Counted from the stretch's first letter, positions 42,280 through 54,187 are shown. The stretch is DNA of 64,000 bases from Xenoacremonium recifei (GCA_012184525.1 WOFQ01000038.1:248001-312000); one strand, 5' to 3'. Translations and numbers: made by a program. The notes: generated from the letters alone by a model not told the origin.

Positions 42280-44971
42280 TCAAATCCCAAGACTCTTAAC
42301 GCAAGTCCAAAGTATAACCGGCACGATAACATTATCGTTGCCCCCAGTGAGAACTGCCTCTGTCAAGCTCGCCATCGATGCACACATGCCCGCGTTCCGG
42401 ACGCTAACCAGGGGATTCTCTGATTCCACCGTTGCGGGCCAGCCGCCAATTTTCAACCAGGCCCTTGCTGCAACAAGCCCGGCAAAGACAACGACAGCGA
42501 AGGCGACGCTGCCCTCCAGGCTCTTGCCGCCGCCCCAAAGCCACTTCCGGTGCCCGTAGCGCCGGCCGATGAGGGATGCTGCGGCATCGCCGAGTCCTAC
42601 GCAGATGACCCCTGATACCATGCTCACATCTCGTGTAGGTACTTCCCATCCGCGTAGGTAGCCAGATCCAGTTCTGGGTAAGGCAGCGAGGGCCAGCCAG
42701 AGCGGAATGGCGCATCCGATCAAGAGGAAGATGTGAGAAATGACGACTGGACCGCGGAAGTCTCTGCCGTCCACATACGGCGCCAAGAACGATGCTATCG
42801 GCTTCGACAGCGGCGGCAGTTGGCTAGCCCTCAGTAGATCCAGCAGCAAAAAGATTGCCAGAACGATAGACAACGCCAGACTGGCGAAGGTTGGATCAAC
42901 GAATGTTGCTGGGAGGAACATTCCCACCATCATAAAGTGGAAGACTTTTCGTCTTGTATCCACCTCGTAGATGTCCTTCAACCGGAAGACAACGACGAGT
43001 CCCATCACGAGGATCCCAAGCCAGTAAAGAGTCAAGAGTAGTCGAGTATTGGCCTCGCCGAAATCGTCGTGGCGGATGTGCTGCACCCAACCGGATTGGC
43101 ACTGCTTCTCCTGCATCACATCTGAGCGCGGAGGGAGGCAGATCCAGCGCTCCAAGTTTGCATGCACAACTTGGAATCTGAACCAGGGAAGGTCACCGAA
43201 GAGATATCCAAGCGCCCAACCGATAGGTTCAGATCCGTCTAGGGCTAAGTCCTGGACGTAGGGTTTGATGCCGAGGAAGACAATCCCGATGATGCACACG
43301 TACACATATCCTGCGTAGAGCCACTTCCTCAGCGTGGCTTGGCCCTGAGTTAGCTTGAGGAAGGGTCGTACTGACAACGAGGTTGCCCGTTTTCGTCGTC
43401 CAGAGGGAGTATGTGTGGCATGGCGACGCTCAATATAAGGAAAAGTGTGGGTTCGTGTAAAGGGGGAGCCATTGAGATTGCCGTTGCTAGCAGATGGGAG
43501 TTGCTCATCATGAGAACGCTGTTCAGGACTCGGGCCAAGAGTCCGCACCCTTTCAGGCTTGAAGAGTAGGGGTGACTCGTCCTCAGAGGACTCAATCGAC
43601 TCGTCACCACCATCCTCAGACCCGAAGACATCGCCTCTGAACCGCTTAGGGGACAGCAGATGCCTCATAGTCTTGATTACTGAAAAACTCTGCGGGCCCG
43701 AGATACGACGAAACCGCCATTTGGGAACTCTAGCCAAGGCGATTCCCCATCTGATGACTGGGCCACACAGTACCAATACTCCTAGGCCTCCGCACCAGAG
43801 AAGGATCTTCAGAATCTCAACTTGAGGCGAAGATGCCAGGAGCAAGACATTGATCAATGCAACTGAAAGGAGTTGTAGTTCGGCGGTCAGAAGACTCGTA
43901 GTTGTCAGGTGGTGCAACACTACGCAGAGTGTTTGATGCAGGGGATAGAGCAATGATGCTGTTTCACTCGAAATGAAGCCTCCAGTTTCGGGACCGAACT
44001 TCCCTCCCCTTTGAGAACTCCAAATCAATGGCAGGCATGCAAATGCCCATGAAACGATATCGTAGGTGGCGTAGGGGTCGACTTTGGGTATCAGCTGTTG
44101 GGGTATCGTGCAAATGCTAAGAACGATATTCGGCAATATGCCCACCGAATTATTATTCTGAGAAACAAGTAGTGAAACAAATAGTGTAATTGCGGGGGGG
44201 TATAATAAGGGAGCTGGGTCGAAGTGTAGAGGGATCTCGAGGGGTATTCGCCGTGAAGGGAGGCATTCGCGGTACGTCCAAGCGACGACCCGAAGGGGGT
44301 AGAGGACTAATAGACCCGTGTAAGATAAAACGAAGAGTTTTATATCTAAAACATTGTCAGTTGAATTCCAAAGGCAGTCGCAGGGTGATAATGTATGTAC
44401 CTCTGCCCCAGATTTCCAGTAGTCGCGATACTTGGCGGTTCGAAGCAACCATGAGGCCAAGCGCCAGAACAATTCCAGCCTCGGTTGAGCGTCGCACAAG
44501 TGTCTTTTTGCGCCTGAAGACGTCTAGAACCTTGCGCGGTTCCGAAACGGTTTCTGGAGGGAACGATTTGTCGCCGCGCCTCCCCTCTTCCTCCAATATC
44601 GCGGGAGAGGGCAAGGGCGTGGACGAGCCAGACAGGGGCTCATTGCGACCTCTCAATCCCTTGTGTAGTTTCGCCTTGGGCGCCGGGAGTCCCTTGAGGA
44701 AGTGTTCGTCATCGGCCTCGGAACCGCTATCGCTGGTCTGCGGCGAGTCTTTGGGGAGCGCAGGGTATGCTGTGGGAGAAAGATGGCTCCCATTGTCGCT
44801 GTCATGGCTGCTGGCCGCCCGGTTGCGCAGGACGAACCGATCGGAAGGATGGGGAAGCTCGAAATGCTGATGGTGATACGGGTGCGGCGACCGCGACAGC
44901 ACTCGTAGGCTGCTCCGTTCGTCCTCGGGGTCGGCAGCGCTCAGCGACTCGCGATCACGATTCTCGGGCAT
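42280..44971 (-). CDS. SEC59: Dolichol kinase (Sec59-type)
   Basis: Two exons, 44401-44971 and 42280-44345, about 878 aa. The join W-G-R|D-I-K-L-F follows donor GTACAT and acceptor TTTTAG. The N-terminal 160 residues are polar and disordered, then many membrane segments. The C-terminal catalytic part carries TRRKVFHFMMVGMFLPATF, GVICVGLGDAAASLIGRRYG, the Gly/Lys stretch WLWGGGKSLEGSVAF and EAVLTGGNDNVIVPV, all dolichol-kinase hallmarks by recall. Family knowledge: the ER enzyme makes dolichyl phosphate from dolichol and CTP for N-glycosylation, O-mannosylation and GPI anchors. It converges with ORC2 (265 nt between stops). Confidence 0.93.
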
Positions 44972-45210
44972 GACGAGTCGAGGATGGAAGATGCGAGCTC
45001 GGGACCATTGGGGGACCGAAGGGCAGGAAGCGCATGGATGTCGGCGGGAGGCTGAAGGCTACGTGGACGGGATGCGAAAAGGAGGTCCGGTAGAAACATT
45101 TGACCGGCGCAAGGTCCACATCAGAAGCTCATGGCATGGAGTTGAGCCTTGTTGAAGGTTTTCGTCATGTGAAAGTGGCCTCGAGATGGGGCGTTGGTTC
45201 GGCCGTGTCA

Positions 45211-45236
45211 GCCAGGCACAGCCAGGCACAGCCATA
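45211..45236. repeat. 10-bp tandem repeat
   Basis: GCCAGGCACA twice in perfect tandem, followed by a partial third GCCA.ACA unit. Confidence 0.85.
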
Positions 45237-47937
45237 CAGAGCACAAGCCAAGCCACATGTTGGCGTCACGTGAAAGGAATTGTTGAGGAGCCATTAACAT
45301 GCATAAAGCAGCATGTTCACTTGAAATGAAACATCTCTGAATTAAGGTTAACAATTTTATTTTGTTCCAGTTGGAGTTGCATTTATGGTTGAATATTTAA
45401 GGCGATATGCAACTCAGACGAGGACTTTTGTCTTGTGCAAGTGTCAACTACAACACAGTCAGGTATTTCATACTTCCAAGTACGAGAAGTTATAAATAAG
45501 TTTTCCTCTGTTCGTAGGCTCTATACGACTCCGTATTCCTTATAGAATTCCCTGGCCGATCACGATCATGATCACTGTGAGCCGCGCGGCGATCGTCTTT
45601 CGCTGGAGACTCGATGCAACTGCAAACGCAAGCATTCAACTCACTGGCCATTCATCATGACACGTCAGAGACGTCAACCAGTGCTGCGGTTGACGGGCTC
45701 TCCCCTGTCGTAAAATGGCCTGGACCAGCGCCAACAGGGGGTCGACTCAACTACGGGATAGGCGGATAGGCCTGGAAACTTGGGATGTTGATCTCTGAAA
45801 AAGCTCCGACGGGGCGGGGCGAATGCAAAGAGCGAGACCACGCCACGGCAGCAGGGGTGTCTTGGATGTCACACCGCACTGTCGGGATGAAAAGCTGATC
45901 TTCGAGTTGTTTTAACAGTCAGCATGTGCTCCGATGGCCGCCGATTGTGCTGCTGGCTCAATACGAAGGATACATCAGTGGTTGGGAGCCGGTGTTTAGG
46001 GATCAGGGTTGGTAAGGTGTTCGGATCAGGTAAAAACAGCAACAGAAGAAGTGCAGGAAGGCGGCGTGTCTGAATCAAAGACGAATGTGCATGTAAACGC
46101 TTCGTATCAGCACCTCCTTGCAGGCTGCAAGAGCGAGTCAGGGTGTGCAAAGCTGACCGCCTCTCAGTCTCAGTTGGAAAGTCCATCCGGTGCTTGGATT
46201 TGGGGCTGGGAAGGTGCGGAAAGCTGTAAGTCGGAAGGAGCAGCTGGGCTGAGACAAGGGCTTGCACCTCACGATAAGCTCGCCCACGTAATCCGTAGGG
46301 CGCTTTTCTTCTCCTCCACACTGAGACGACAAGACTCACTGAGACGTGTCACGAGAACGAAAATTCATCCGCCTCTGAGGCCATTGGGCTGAGAATCATC
46401 GAGCACGGACGACAGGATGCGCAGCACGAATAAGCAAACGTGCAATATTGTTGCAGCATTGGCCGCAGTGCTTTTCGTTGTCAAACAAGCCCCAAACGCG
46501 GGCACTCCCTTGGGCGTTTTATGGGCGCTCTAGACATCGAGCAACCATTGAGAGAGCGCTCCCAATGCACGAAGTAAGCGCCGTTCTGCCCCGTGGCGGG
46601 CTAATTCTGTCGGCAGACGCCTCTTTTTTCAGCTTGCAACGACAGTATGACAACGCAGACGGTTCGTATCAGCAGGAGATGGGGGCGGGATGTGACGAGA
46701 CGACTCTAGCCGCAGAAACAGAGCTCACAACCACGGGCTATTGGATGTTGGTTTGCCGTTCCCGTCGTCTCCGCAGAGCTGTCCGCATTGGGGCCGACCA
46801 GCCTCCAGATGTGACGCCGCGCCGAGCTTATTCTCGAAACACTAGAGTCTGAGCTGGCTCTGACCAACTTTTGGCCATCGTCAGATCCTGTCTGATGGAC
46901 AACCAAGAGCGACATTTTCGTGGAAGTATGGTTCTTGGCCCCGATCTGTTGTGGTCCCAAGCTTTGCTAGCCAGCTTCTCAGCCGCTAGATCCGGACAGC
47001 AGGCCAGCGCCATCAGCATGCGGACTGACCGAGCGGGACGAAGCCTTGCCTGTGGTGGACCAGGTGGGCTGGCAGGGCATGCTGTACCAGACCAAGAAGG
47101 CCCATCACGGTGGCCGACATATCACACACTGCGCAACAGTGGCTGATTCCCGAGTCTCAGACACCAGACGAGGCTCAAGCGTGGTCAGCAACCGGTGCGG
47201 GGATGCATTCGCAGCCAACCCGTTTTGGCACATCAGAGAGAAGGACGTATCAGCACCCTGGCTGGCTTATCGTGACGGCGATGGCTGCAAACTATGGATG
47301 CAAGCTGCACCATCCTTGCAACACCAGCCTCTTCTTTGTCAAGTGCAAGTGCAGGCCCCTCGTCGGCAATCATGAGAGTGCTCGTGCGTGATTATCCCTC
47401 CCATCATGCCGTCGACGCGTCTGCATCTGGGGACGCAAAAACCTGGCTGCTTACCATCTCCACGTTGAAGTGGCTTCTGATCCAGACGGCAGAGCGGCTA
47501 GCGATGCCCCGAATGGACGACAAAGAAACGGGAGCATCAAGCCCGGCTTGGACCAGGGGACCGGACTTGGTCGTGGCAAGCTTTTCAATGGACCAATGGA
47601 TAAGAGTCGCCGCCAGCGGTTTGTTGACGGGACAGTGGCAGTCGGCCACCCAATTCGTATTGCAGCCAACCCCCGGACGGTGGCCTCAGACGAGATCGGG
47701 ACCACGGTTCAAGAATACGAGCCCACTGGAGGTCCTCCGTTTCCGTTATTATTTCCTCCGTCGAGTATCCCCCCCGGTGATGTCACGCAGCGAAACTGTC
47801 GTCACAGCTTGGGCGCGGGTCGGCAACAGGACGCCGGACGACGACGGACAGCAACAAACGGGCCAGTGGAGTCTCGCTAGCGAGGACAACGTGCCAGACC
47901 TGAGACCACCCCTGCTGTCAGAGGCCTGTATTTCTTT

Positions 47938-47998
47938 CAGGGCTGCCGTGCGTGCCAGGCGAGGCAGGCCTGGATAAGCAAGCCCCTTGGCAGCCCTG
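47938..47998. repeat. Nested inverted repeat
   Basis: Outer arms CAGGGCTGCC (47938-47947) and GGCAGCCCTG (47989-47998) pair perfectly. An inner pair CCAGGC (47955-47960) and GCCTGG (47968-47973) lies inside. It could form a cruciform or an RNA hairpin. Confidence 0.8.
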
Positions 47999-49021
47999 GG
48001 GAGAGGTCGAGACTGGGCCCCCGGTGGCGCGCCTGTTTGTTTTGGCTGCCCGCCCAACGAGCCGCCGCTCAGCTCCAAGGCCTCGTACGGGAAGGATTTG
48101 GGGGGGCAGTCTGCAAGGCAAGCCTCCACTGGCCAGGGTGGCTTCGCAGCTGTTACGAAGAGCTGGGAGCTTTCTTTGGCACAAAAGACTGGGGAGCTTG
48201 GCAGCTTGGGCCGGGTCAGCCTGGGCAGGCGAGTTTTCTCTGTCCGGTGGTTGTCTTTTTTTAAAATCTGCATGCAGACGACAGACGACGCCGTGTTTGT
48301 GTCTTCGCCACGCAAACTCTCTTCTCCTTTTCGTCCACTCGTGGGCCCATCCATTGCAGAACCAGGGGAAGCCATCGCATCGTCTCTGGCCGGCGCGTTA
48401 CCATCCAGCAGCTGCAGCCCCGTCTCCCGCTCACGACACCACCACTCACACCTTCACGGACAACGTCCACGGCTCCTCGCCCTCCCGGAGACGCCCCCCC
48501 GGAGACGCTACGCTCGAGATCCGCCCAATCTAGAGCCAGTCGCCTGCACTGCCTGCAGTTCTTGGCGCACTGACGAGGTCCCAGACCCGCTACCAGACGA
48601 CATCGCTCATCATCGATAAAGAGAACCCCCTCTCGGTCTGCCAGTTCTCTCCCTGATCCTCACCCTCTCACCAAGTCACCACTCCCTTGCCCAGCTAGTC
48701 GTTGCTCATCTTGTCCCAACCTGTACCATCCCGGCCCCAACTCTGTGAGCACCGACGCATGCAATTGAGCCGCTAGAGCCTTGGGCGCCCACCCCCCTCC
48801 TCCCTCTCTGCAAACAAGACTCCATCCTCGTACGTCTGTCGTCTTCAGACCATCTCCGCAAATCTACTATCAAAACCTCCGATTTGCCGTTGTCTCTCTG
48901 TCTCTCCCTCCCGCTGCATCGGCCGGTGCCGTTTTGCTGTGGCATAGATATACCCGCCTTGTCCTCGCCTCAGTCTTCGCCGTGCCCGACTTCTGAACAC
49001 AAGCAAGACTTCACAAACAAC

Positions 49022-50761
49022 ATGGAGGCCGGACTACTGAGCACCAAGGGAGAGGAGAGGATGATGTCCAAGGAGCCGCTTCTGCCCCAGGATGAGCAAC
49101 AACCACCCAGCACCCAGTCCAGGACCCAGAGGATCTCAGCTTCGAGGCGAGCTCTCATCGCGGTGGGTGTGTGCTGCTTGGTCGGTCTTAGCATCGTCTC
49201 GGTTGCAAGCACCAAGCACATCTGCCCAGGACATCTCGGTCATGCCATGGGCCACGGAGCTGATGCTTCGACTACCATGAAAGACCCTATTCCTGGGCAG
49301 CGTGTGGCCGTCGAGATCTTCAACCCCGAGGAACACAAGATTCCCACCGTGGTTATTGGAAGACGATTGAGACGACAAGCTGCTTCGACGGGCATCTTCA
49401 CTACACCTGGAAACACGGATACTGCCCCCGCGGACACTTCATCAGACATTCCCTCAGACACCTCTTCAGCAGGCACTCCCAGCGACACAACTGAAGTTTC
49501 TTCTTCAGTCGTGTCGTCGAGTGCCGCCCCTCCTACCACCAGCACGAGTGAGCCCCCTTCTTCCACCCTGCCCATCACGACGACCACCACGTCGATAGAA
49601 ACCCTCCCTGACACCACCACAGTCCAGTCAACTTCTGTTCCTCCCACAACCACTACTACCACTACCAGCCAGGCCCCTACCTCCACGGAGCAGCCCACAA
49701 CTTCTTCCGTTGCGCCTGATACGACAACCACGGAGGCCGTTTCAACCACTTCCAATGGCGAAACCACCTCGGCACTGGCGACAACTTCTGAAGCATCTTC
49801 CTCTCCTTCCTCCTCTGGTACGTTCACTGAAGCAGATGTCACTTCGACAACCGTAGAAGTGACTTCTACCTCTCCCTCTCCTTCGTCCACCTCCTCTCCC
49901 AGTAGTGCCCAAGAATCCTCCTCCTCCATCATCTTCTCCACTACAAGTACGTTCTTGCCAGATACTTCTTCCTTCTTCTCTTCTTCCTCGTCTGCGACGA
50001 GCCATATTATTACTAGTATTCCCCCCTCCAGTACTTTCAGTTCTTTCAGTGCTTTGAGTACCCTGAGTACTCTTAGTACTTCTAGTGCGTTGAGTACTTC
50101 TCCCCCGTCCTCTTCTAGTACTTTGAGTACGTTCAATACTCTCAGCACTACCAGTACTCAGAGTACTTCTCCTTCTGGTAGTGTTCTGAGTACTTCTCCC
50201 TCTGGTAGTGTTGAGAGTACTTCTCCCCCGCCCACGTCCGAACCTCCGGAGTCGACAACGACATCGAGCATTTCCGGTATGTGGGATAACATCCTGTCAT
50301 GCGAACTCGATCGGAAACGAGGATTGGACCTGGCACCTGAGATTATGAGCACCTTTGTGATGATGGGATTAGTACGCCTCTGGACGGTGCAAGTGCTACC
50401 GGAATTGGAACAGCGTGATCAATGCAAAATTGGGAATGCTTTTTGTCAATCTGCTAACATTGTCATAGACGAGGCATCAACTACCGCCCCGGAATCAACC
50501 GAAGCTGAAACGACGGCTCAATCAACCATCACTACTGGTACCCAGACGACTTCTAAGGCTGTACTGCACACCCTCACAGCAACGAACAAGAACGGCGGTG
50601 TTACGACCATCACGTCAACCTCGTGGGTTGCTGTTGTTCCGTCTTCTACTGCCTCGGGCACCAGCAAGGCCAGCCTTCAAAACGCTGCCCCTCGATTCTC
50701 GCCTGGCGCGTTTGTCCCAGTTGCGATGGGTCTGCTGCTCAGTGGTATGCTATTGCTCTAA
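49022..50761 (+). CDS. Mucin-like Ser/Thr-rich membrane protein, function unknown
   Basis: Two exons, 49022-50276 and 50469-50761, about 515 aa; start ATG 49022 (context AACATGG). The cytosolic N-terminus contains a KEPLLPQDEQ segment; one hydrophobic helix at about 44-62 follows SRR, then a short conserved-looking part (KHICPGHLGHAMGHG, VAVEIFNPEEHKIPTVVIGR). About 300 residues of Ser/Thr/Pro come next, a likely O-mannosylated stalk, including STSPSGSVL/STSPSGSVE repeats. The C-terminus ends in a hydrophobic tail (FVPVAMGLLLSGMLLL) without a charged stop, which could be a GPI-addition signal. The 192-nt intron (GTATGT...GCTAACATTGTCATAG) is in-frame and stop-free, but its translation lacks the Ser/Thr bias, which supports splicing. 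Possible wall sensor or adhesin; not assignable to a family. Confidence 0.78.
   Translation: MEAGLLSTKGEERMMSKEPLLPQDEQQPPSTQSRTQRISASRRALIAVGVCCLVGLSIVSVASTKHICPGHLGHAMGHGADASTTMKDPIPGQRVAVEIFNPEEHKIPTVVIGRRLRRQAASTGIFTTPGNTDTAPADTSSDIPSDTSSAGTPSDTTEVSSSVVSSSAAPPTTSTSEPPSSTLPITTTTTSIETLPDTTTVQSTSVPPTTTTTTTSQAPTSTEQPTTSSVAPDTTTTEAVSTTSNGETTSALATTSEASSSPSSSGTFTEADVTSTTVEVTSTSPSPSSTSSPSSAQESSSSIIFSTTSTFLPDTSSFFSSSSSATSHIITSIPPSSTFSSFSALSTLSTLSTSSALSTSPPSSSSTLSTFNTLSTTSTQSTSPSGSVLSTSPSGSVESTSPPPTSEPPESTTTSSISGMWDNILSCELDRKRGLDLAPEIMSTFVMMGLVRLWTVQVLPELEQRDQCKIGNAFCQSANIVIDEASTTAPESTEAETTAQSTITTGTQTTSKAVLHTLTATNKNGGVTTITSTSWVAVVPSSTASGTSKASLQNAAPRFSPGAFVPVAMGLLLSGMLLL
50162..50228 (+). repeat. 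27-nt minisatellite in the mucin-like gene
   Basis: Two near-identical 27-nt units starting GAGTACTTCTCC, plus a partial third, encode STSPSGSVL, STSPSGSVE and STSPP. Confidence 0.85.
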
Positions 50762-51317
50762 ACGCAATCAATATCAGTTATGTGGACGAAGAGTGCGAGA
50801 GAGGGAGGGAAAATTGCATATTTTCAGCATGGCATCATATTTAACGACATAACGGTTCATCATTCCTTCATGGCAGCATGTGTTTTGGACATTGGATAAT
50901 AGACTGGGAAGGGCATTTAATGCACAGCAAATATGGAAAATGGGATTAGACAAGGACAGCCGTCTATGCATGGCTGGCGAACTTGGTGGATTTGGACATC
51001 AGTAATGGCAAGCACATATCATCTGGTCGAGGAGGAGCGAACAAAGGACCCCGAATATACTTACGCACAGATCTGTGCACATTGGCTGCCATCTTAACGT
51101 TGCGACATGTGGTTGTCCCCTGTGATCTATGAGTGGTCATTGCATTCGGACTTAGAGCAGTCCCTCTGGTTTAAGACTTGATAGACATAGTGTCTGAGTC
51201 TTTGGTTTGAAAATGTAGTTGATAGCGAATCGAGGGTATATTTAAAACTCCAGAACTCCATCGAGATACGTGTATCGTTCGCCCGCACATAGCGCCTATA
51301 TGAACCCCCATTTCCGT
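50762..51317. other. Convergent intergenic region, mucin-like gene / FAM32A-like gene
   Basis: 556 nt, AT-rich by eye. Nothing gene-like. Confidence 0.5.
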
Positions 51318-51761
51318 CTATCCAGGACCAATCTTGGGCATATCGTGGTGTTCGCTGAGCTTGGAGAGGTACGTGTTGAGCTCTTCCACCCGCTCTTTGT
51401 GCGTTTTGAGGAGTTCGGGTCTCGATCCAGAGGCTTCCGCCATCTTAAGGAGCTAAACGGATTTGTTAGACCATGTGGTTATTGAGGGGTATAGGAGACT
51501 GATACTTACCCTCTGTCGCTTGATCTCCTCGTGCCGCCTCTCCGATTCAGTCTTACGGACCTCGGGCCCCTCCTCATCCTCGCTCCTGTCCTTCACCTTG
51601 TCCTCAGAGGGCTTCTTCGCAACAGTGCCATCCGCCTCGCCGCCAGCCAGATTCTTCTCCAGATCGGACTTGGCCTTCTTCTTCTTTTTCTTGTTGATCT
51701 TCGCGCCCTTCAGTTTCAGGGCTCCGCCGCCCGCGGCGACAGCATAGTCGTCTGAAGGCAT
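51318..51761 (-). CDS. FAM32A-like (DUF1754) nuclear protein
   Basis: Two exons, 51510-51761 and 51318-51452 (intron GTAAGT...CTAACAAATCCGTTTAG, 57 nt), about 128 aa. The start MPSDDYA with GGGALKLKGAKINKKKKKKA, the central charged SDLEKNL and ETERRHEEIKRQR-type helix, and the C-terminal KTHKERVEELNTYLSKLSEH with HDMPKIGPG reproduce the FAM32A family end to end. Family knowledge: human FAM32A inserts into the active centre of the C*/P spliceosome and helps dock the 3' exon. Small basic proteins like this are often mis-annotated; here both termini agree with the family. Confidence 0.93.
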
Positions 51762-52316
51762 GCTTGCTGATGGCGATAGAGAGAGTCGCAATGGGAACGA
51801 TGTGCCGAAATGACCCAGGAGGGAGCCGCAGTGCCTTAGTCAGCGGATGGCGGCTCTCGGGCCAATCAGGCTGGGCTAGCGCGCCCCGCGGCAAGGGGGA
51901 GGAGTGGAGGAACCCTGTTTTTGATCTTCAATAGGATCAAGCATATGCTGCTAGTCCAGCTTCTGAGATTCTCCTATCCTGTCCCTTTATTCCTCCCACG
52001 ATTGCGTTCTCGCCGGCACTGCTTGTTAGGTCTTCCGTTCGTGCTGGAGGCGCAGGAGGACGCGATATCTTGACGACACGCTTATTGACGACATCTTACG
52101 ACGACCATCTTACTCTGCATTAATTCGCCCTTGCGGTCTGGACGTCACTTGACCTCGACTATCATCCCTCGACCGACGATACGACCCCGACTCTCACACG
52201 TTCTCTCGCTTTTGCCGCTATGGGCTGCCGCTGCTAGTCGCTGGGCGATCTGATAGGAACAGGACATCATCCGCGGGCGGTCTTTACACGCGAGGGTAAC
52301 ACCATAGATCGCAGCA
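51762..52316. promoter_or_regulatory. Divergent promoter region FAM32A-like / amino-acid permease
   Basis: 555 nt between divergent starts. No defined operator seen. Confidence 0.5.
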
Positions 52317-54187
52317 ATGCCGCCACCACTTGGGCTGATGCCGCACACGCGCGACTCCTTGGAGCTCGCCTCCCTCGCCAGCTCCAGCAACGCCAACGAG
52401 GACAACACTACCGAAATATCCTCACGGCCGAGCATCTCGTCGTCGCGGCGCCTGTCGCTGGAGCTGGATGACCCGCTGAACAGCGCGAACCCGGCGGGCA
52501 GGGGATTACGCTCCTATTCGGTGTCGTCGACGTTTGACTTCGCGGCCAACATGTTCCCTTTGAGCTCTTCGGCAGGCGGTAATGGATATGCGCCCATCGG
52601 GGCGCCGACGTCGGCAGCGAGGCCGAATGGCGGGTTGAATGGAGGCTCGTTGGAGAAGCACAAGACCTTGACGTATCTCAATGGGCTATCACTCATCGTG
52701 GGGTTGATAATCGGGTCGGGCATCTTCTCGTCGCCCAGCCAGGTCAGCTCTAAGGTCGGGTCTCCGGGCGCCGCGTTGATTGTCTGGATCATTGCTGGAA
52801 TTCTAGCCTGGACGGGCGCGGCCTCATACGCTGAGTTAGGAGGCGCCATCCCGCTCAACGGAGGTGCGCAGGTGTACCTTGCCAAGACCTTTGGCGAACT
52901 GTCGGGGTTCCTCTTCACTTGGGTAGCTGTCCTGGTTTTGAAGCCCGGTAGTGCCGCTATTATCGCCATCATAATGGGGGAGTATCTGGTGAGGGCCTTC
53001 ATTGGGGCCGAGGCCGAAACGATCAGTCCGTGGTTCAGCAAGGGGGTGGCCCTTATCGGTCTCGCGGCGGTGACGTTTCTCAACTGCATTTCAACGCGAG
53101 TAGGGACACGAGTCAACGATATGCTCATGTTCATGAAGTTTGTAGCGCTACTTGGCGTTACAGTGGCAGGCGTGGTGGTGGCCATCACGGGCAAGACGCT
53201 CAAGGGCCCTGCGAGCATGGAGTGGAAGACGCACGCGTGGTTTGACGATACGTCGTTTGACATGTCGGCCTGGGCACTGGCTCTCTATGCCGGTCTCTGG
53301 GCCTATGATGGATGGGACAACGTGAGTCTGAGCCGGCTCTGACTACGGAGATGTTGCAACTGACTGAAGGGATCTAGACAAACTACGTTGTTGGCGAATT
53401 CCGCAACCCCTCGAGAGACCTTCCGCGTGTAATTCACACAGCGATGCCTCTGGTCATTCTATCATATGTCCTCGCCAACGTGGCATACTTCCTTGTTCTG
53501 CCTCTCCACAGCATTGATGACTCCAACACCGTCGCTGTCGTTTTCGGATCCAAGGTCTTCGGAGGCATCGGAGCCCTGATACTCGCCCTCATCGTCAGCG
53601 CTAGCTGCTTTGGTGCCCTCAACTCTTCCACCTTTACCTCCAGCCGCCTTGTCTACGTCGCCGGCAAGGAAGGCTACCTCCCATCGCTCTTCGGCCGTAT
53701 CGGCGTCGGGAACGACTCTCACGGCCTCTCCACCCAGCGCAGCCGCGGCTGGTTTTCTAAGAAACTTCGCAGCTTTTTTGGAGACGAAGATACCGGCCTA
53801 TTCTACACTCCCGTATACGCACTCATTCTCAACGCCATCCTTACGACCGGCTACTGCATTGTCGGCGAGTTCAGCACGCTCGTCACTTTCTATGGTGTCG
53901 CAGGATATACTTTCTATTTCCTGACGGTGCTGGGCCTCATCGTGCTCCGTGTCCGCGAGCCTAACTTGGAGCGGCCGTACAAGACATGGATCACGACGCC
54001 CATCATCTTCTGCTGCGTGAGCCTGTTTCTCCTAAGCCGGGCTGTCTTTGCGCAGCCGCTACAGACCATCACCGTTGTGGCCTTTGTCCTTGCAGGGATT
54101 CCTGTCTACTTCTGGCGAATCCATGGCCGAGACCAGGTCACCAAGAGGACGCAGGGCAAGCGAAAGTGGTGGCGATTTTGGAGCTGA
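52317..54187 (+). CDS. Amino-acid permease of the APC superfamily (LAT/methionine-permease type)
   Basis: Two exons, 52317-53321 and 53378-54187 (intron GTGAGT...GATCTAG, 56 nt, phase 0), about 604 aa. A cytosolic N-terminus of about 115 Ser/Asn-rich residues precedes twelve likely membrane segments. Conserved motifs are LSLIVGLIIGSGIFSSPSQV (TM1, substrate-binding GSGIF), YAELGGAIPLNGGAQVYLAK, LYAGLWAYDGWDNTNYVVGE completed across the splice, and EFRNPSRDLPR. Family knowledge: LAT-type permeases carry large neutral amino acids or methionine across the plasma membrane; Mup1-like function is possible but the substrate is not readable here. A 37-residue insert between TM8 and TM9 (GNDSHGLSTQRSRGWF...) is polar. 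Confidence 0.92.

Larger units (their letters stand above)
44972..49021. other. 4.05-kb gene-free region between SEC59 and the mucin-like gene
   Basis: I find no supportable gene on either strand. Open frames at 47294-48619 overlap on both strands and carry no motifs. Notable pieces are a perfect 10-bp tandem repeat (45211-45230), a nested inverted repeat (47938-47998) and a pyrimidine-rich stretch at about 48600-48900 that looks like the promoter/5' leader of the downstream gene. The length is exceptional for this window and may hold a long regulatory region or untranslated RNA. Confidence 0.4.

Noticed and set aside
43345..43375. Candidate 27-31-nt intron inside dolichol kinase (GTACGA/GTCAGT...CTAACTCAG)
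   Set aside because: Too short for a fungal intron, and the reading frame is open without it.
47294..48619. Overlapping frames of about 190-230 codons on both strands
   Set aside because: They overlap one another on opposite strands in GC-rich DNA, lack family motifs and no exon partners were found.
49240..50148. 302-codon minus-strand frame rich in Val/Glu
   Set aside because: Antisense of the Ser/Thr repeat in the mucin-like gene.
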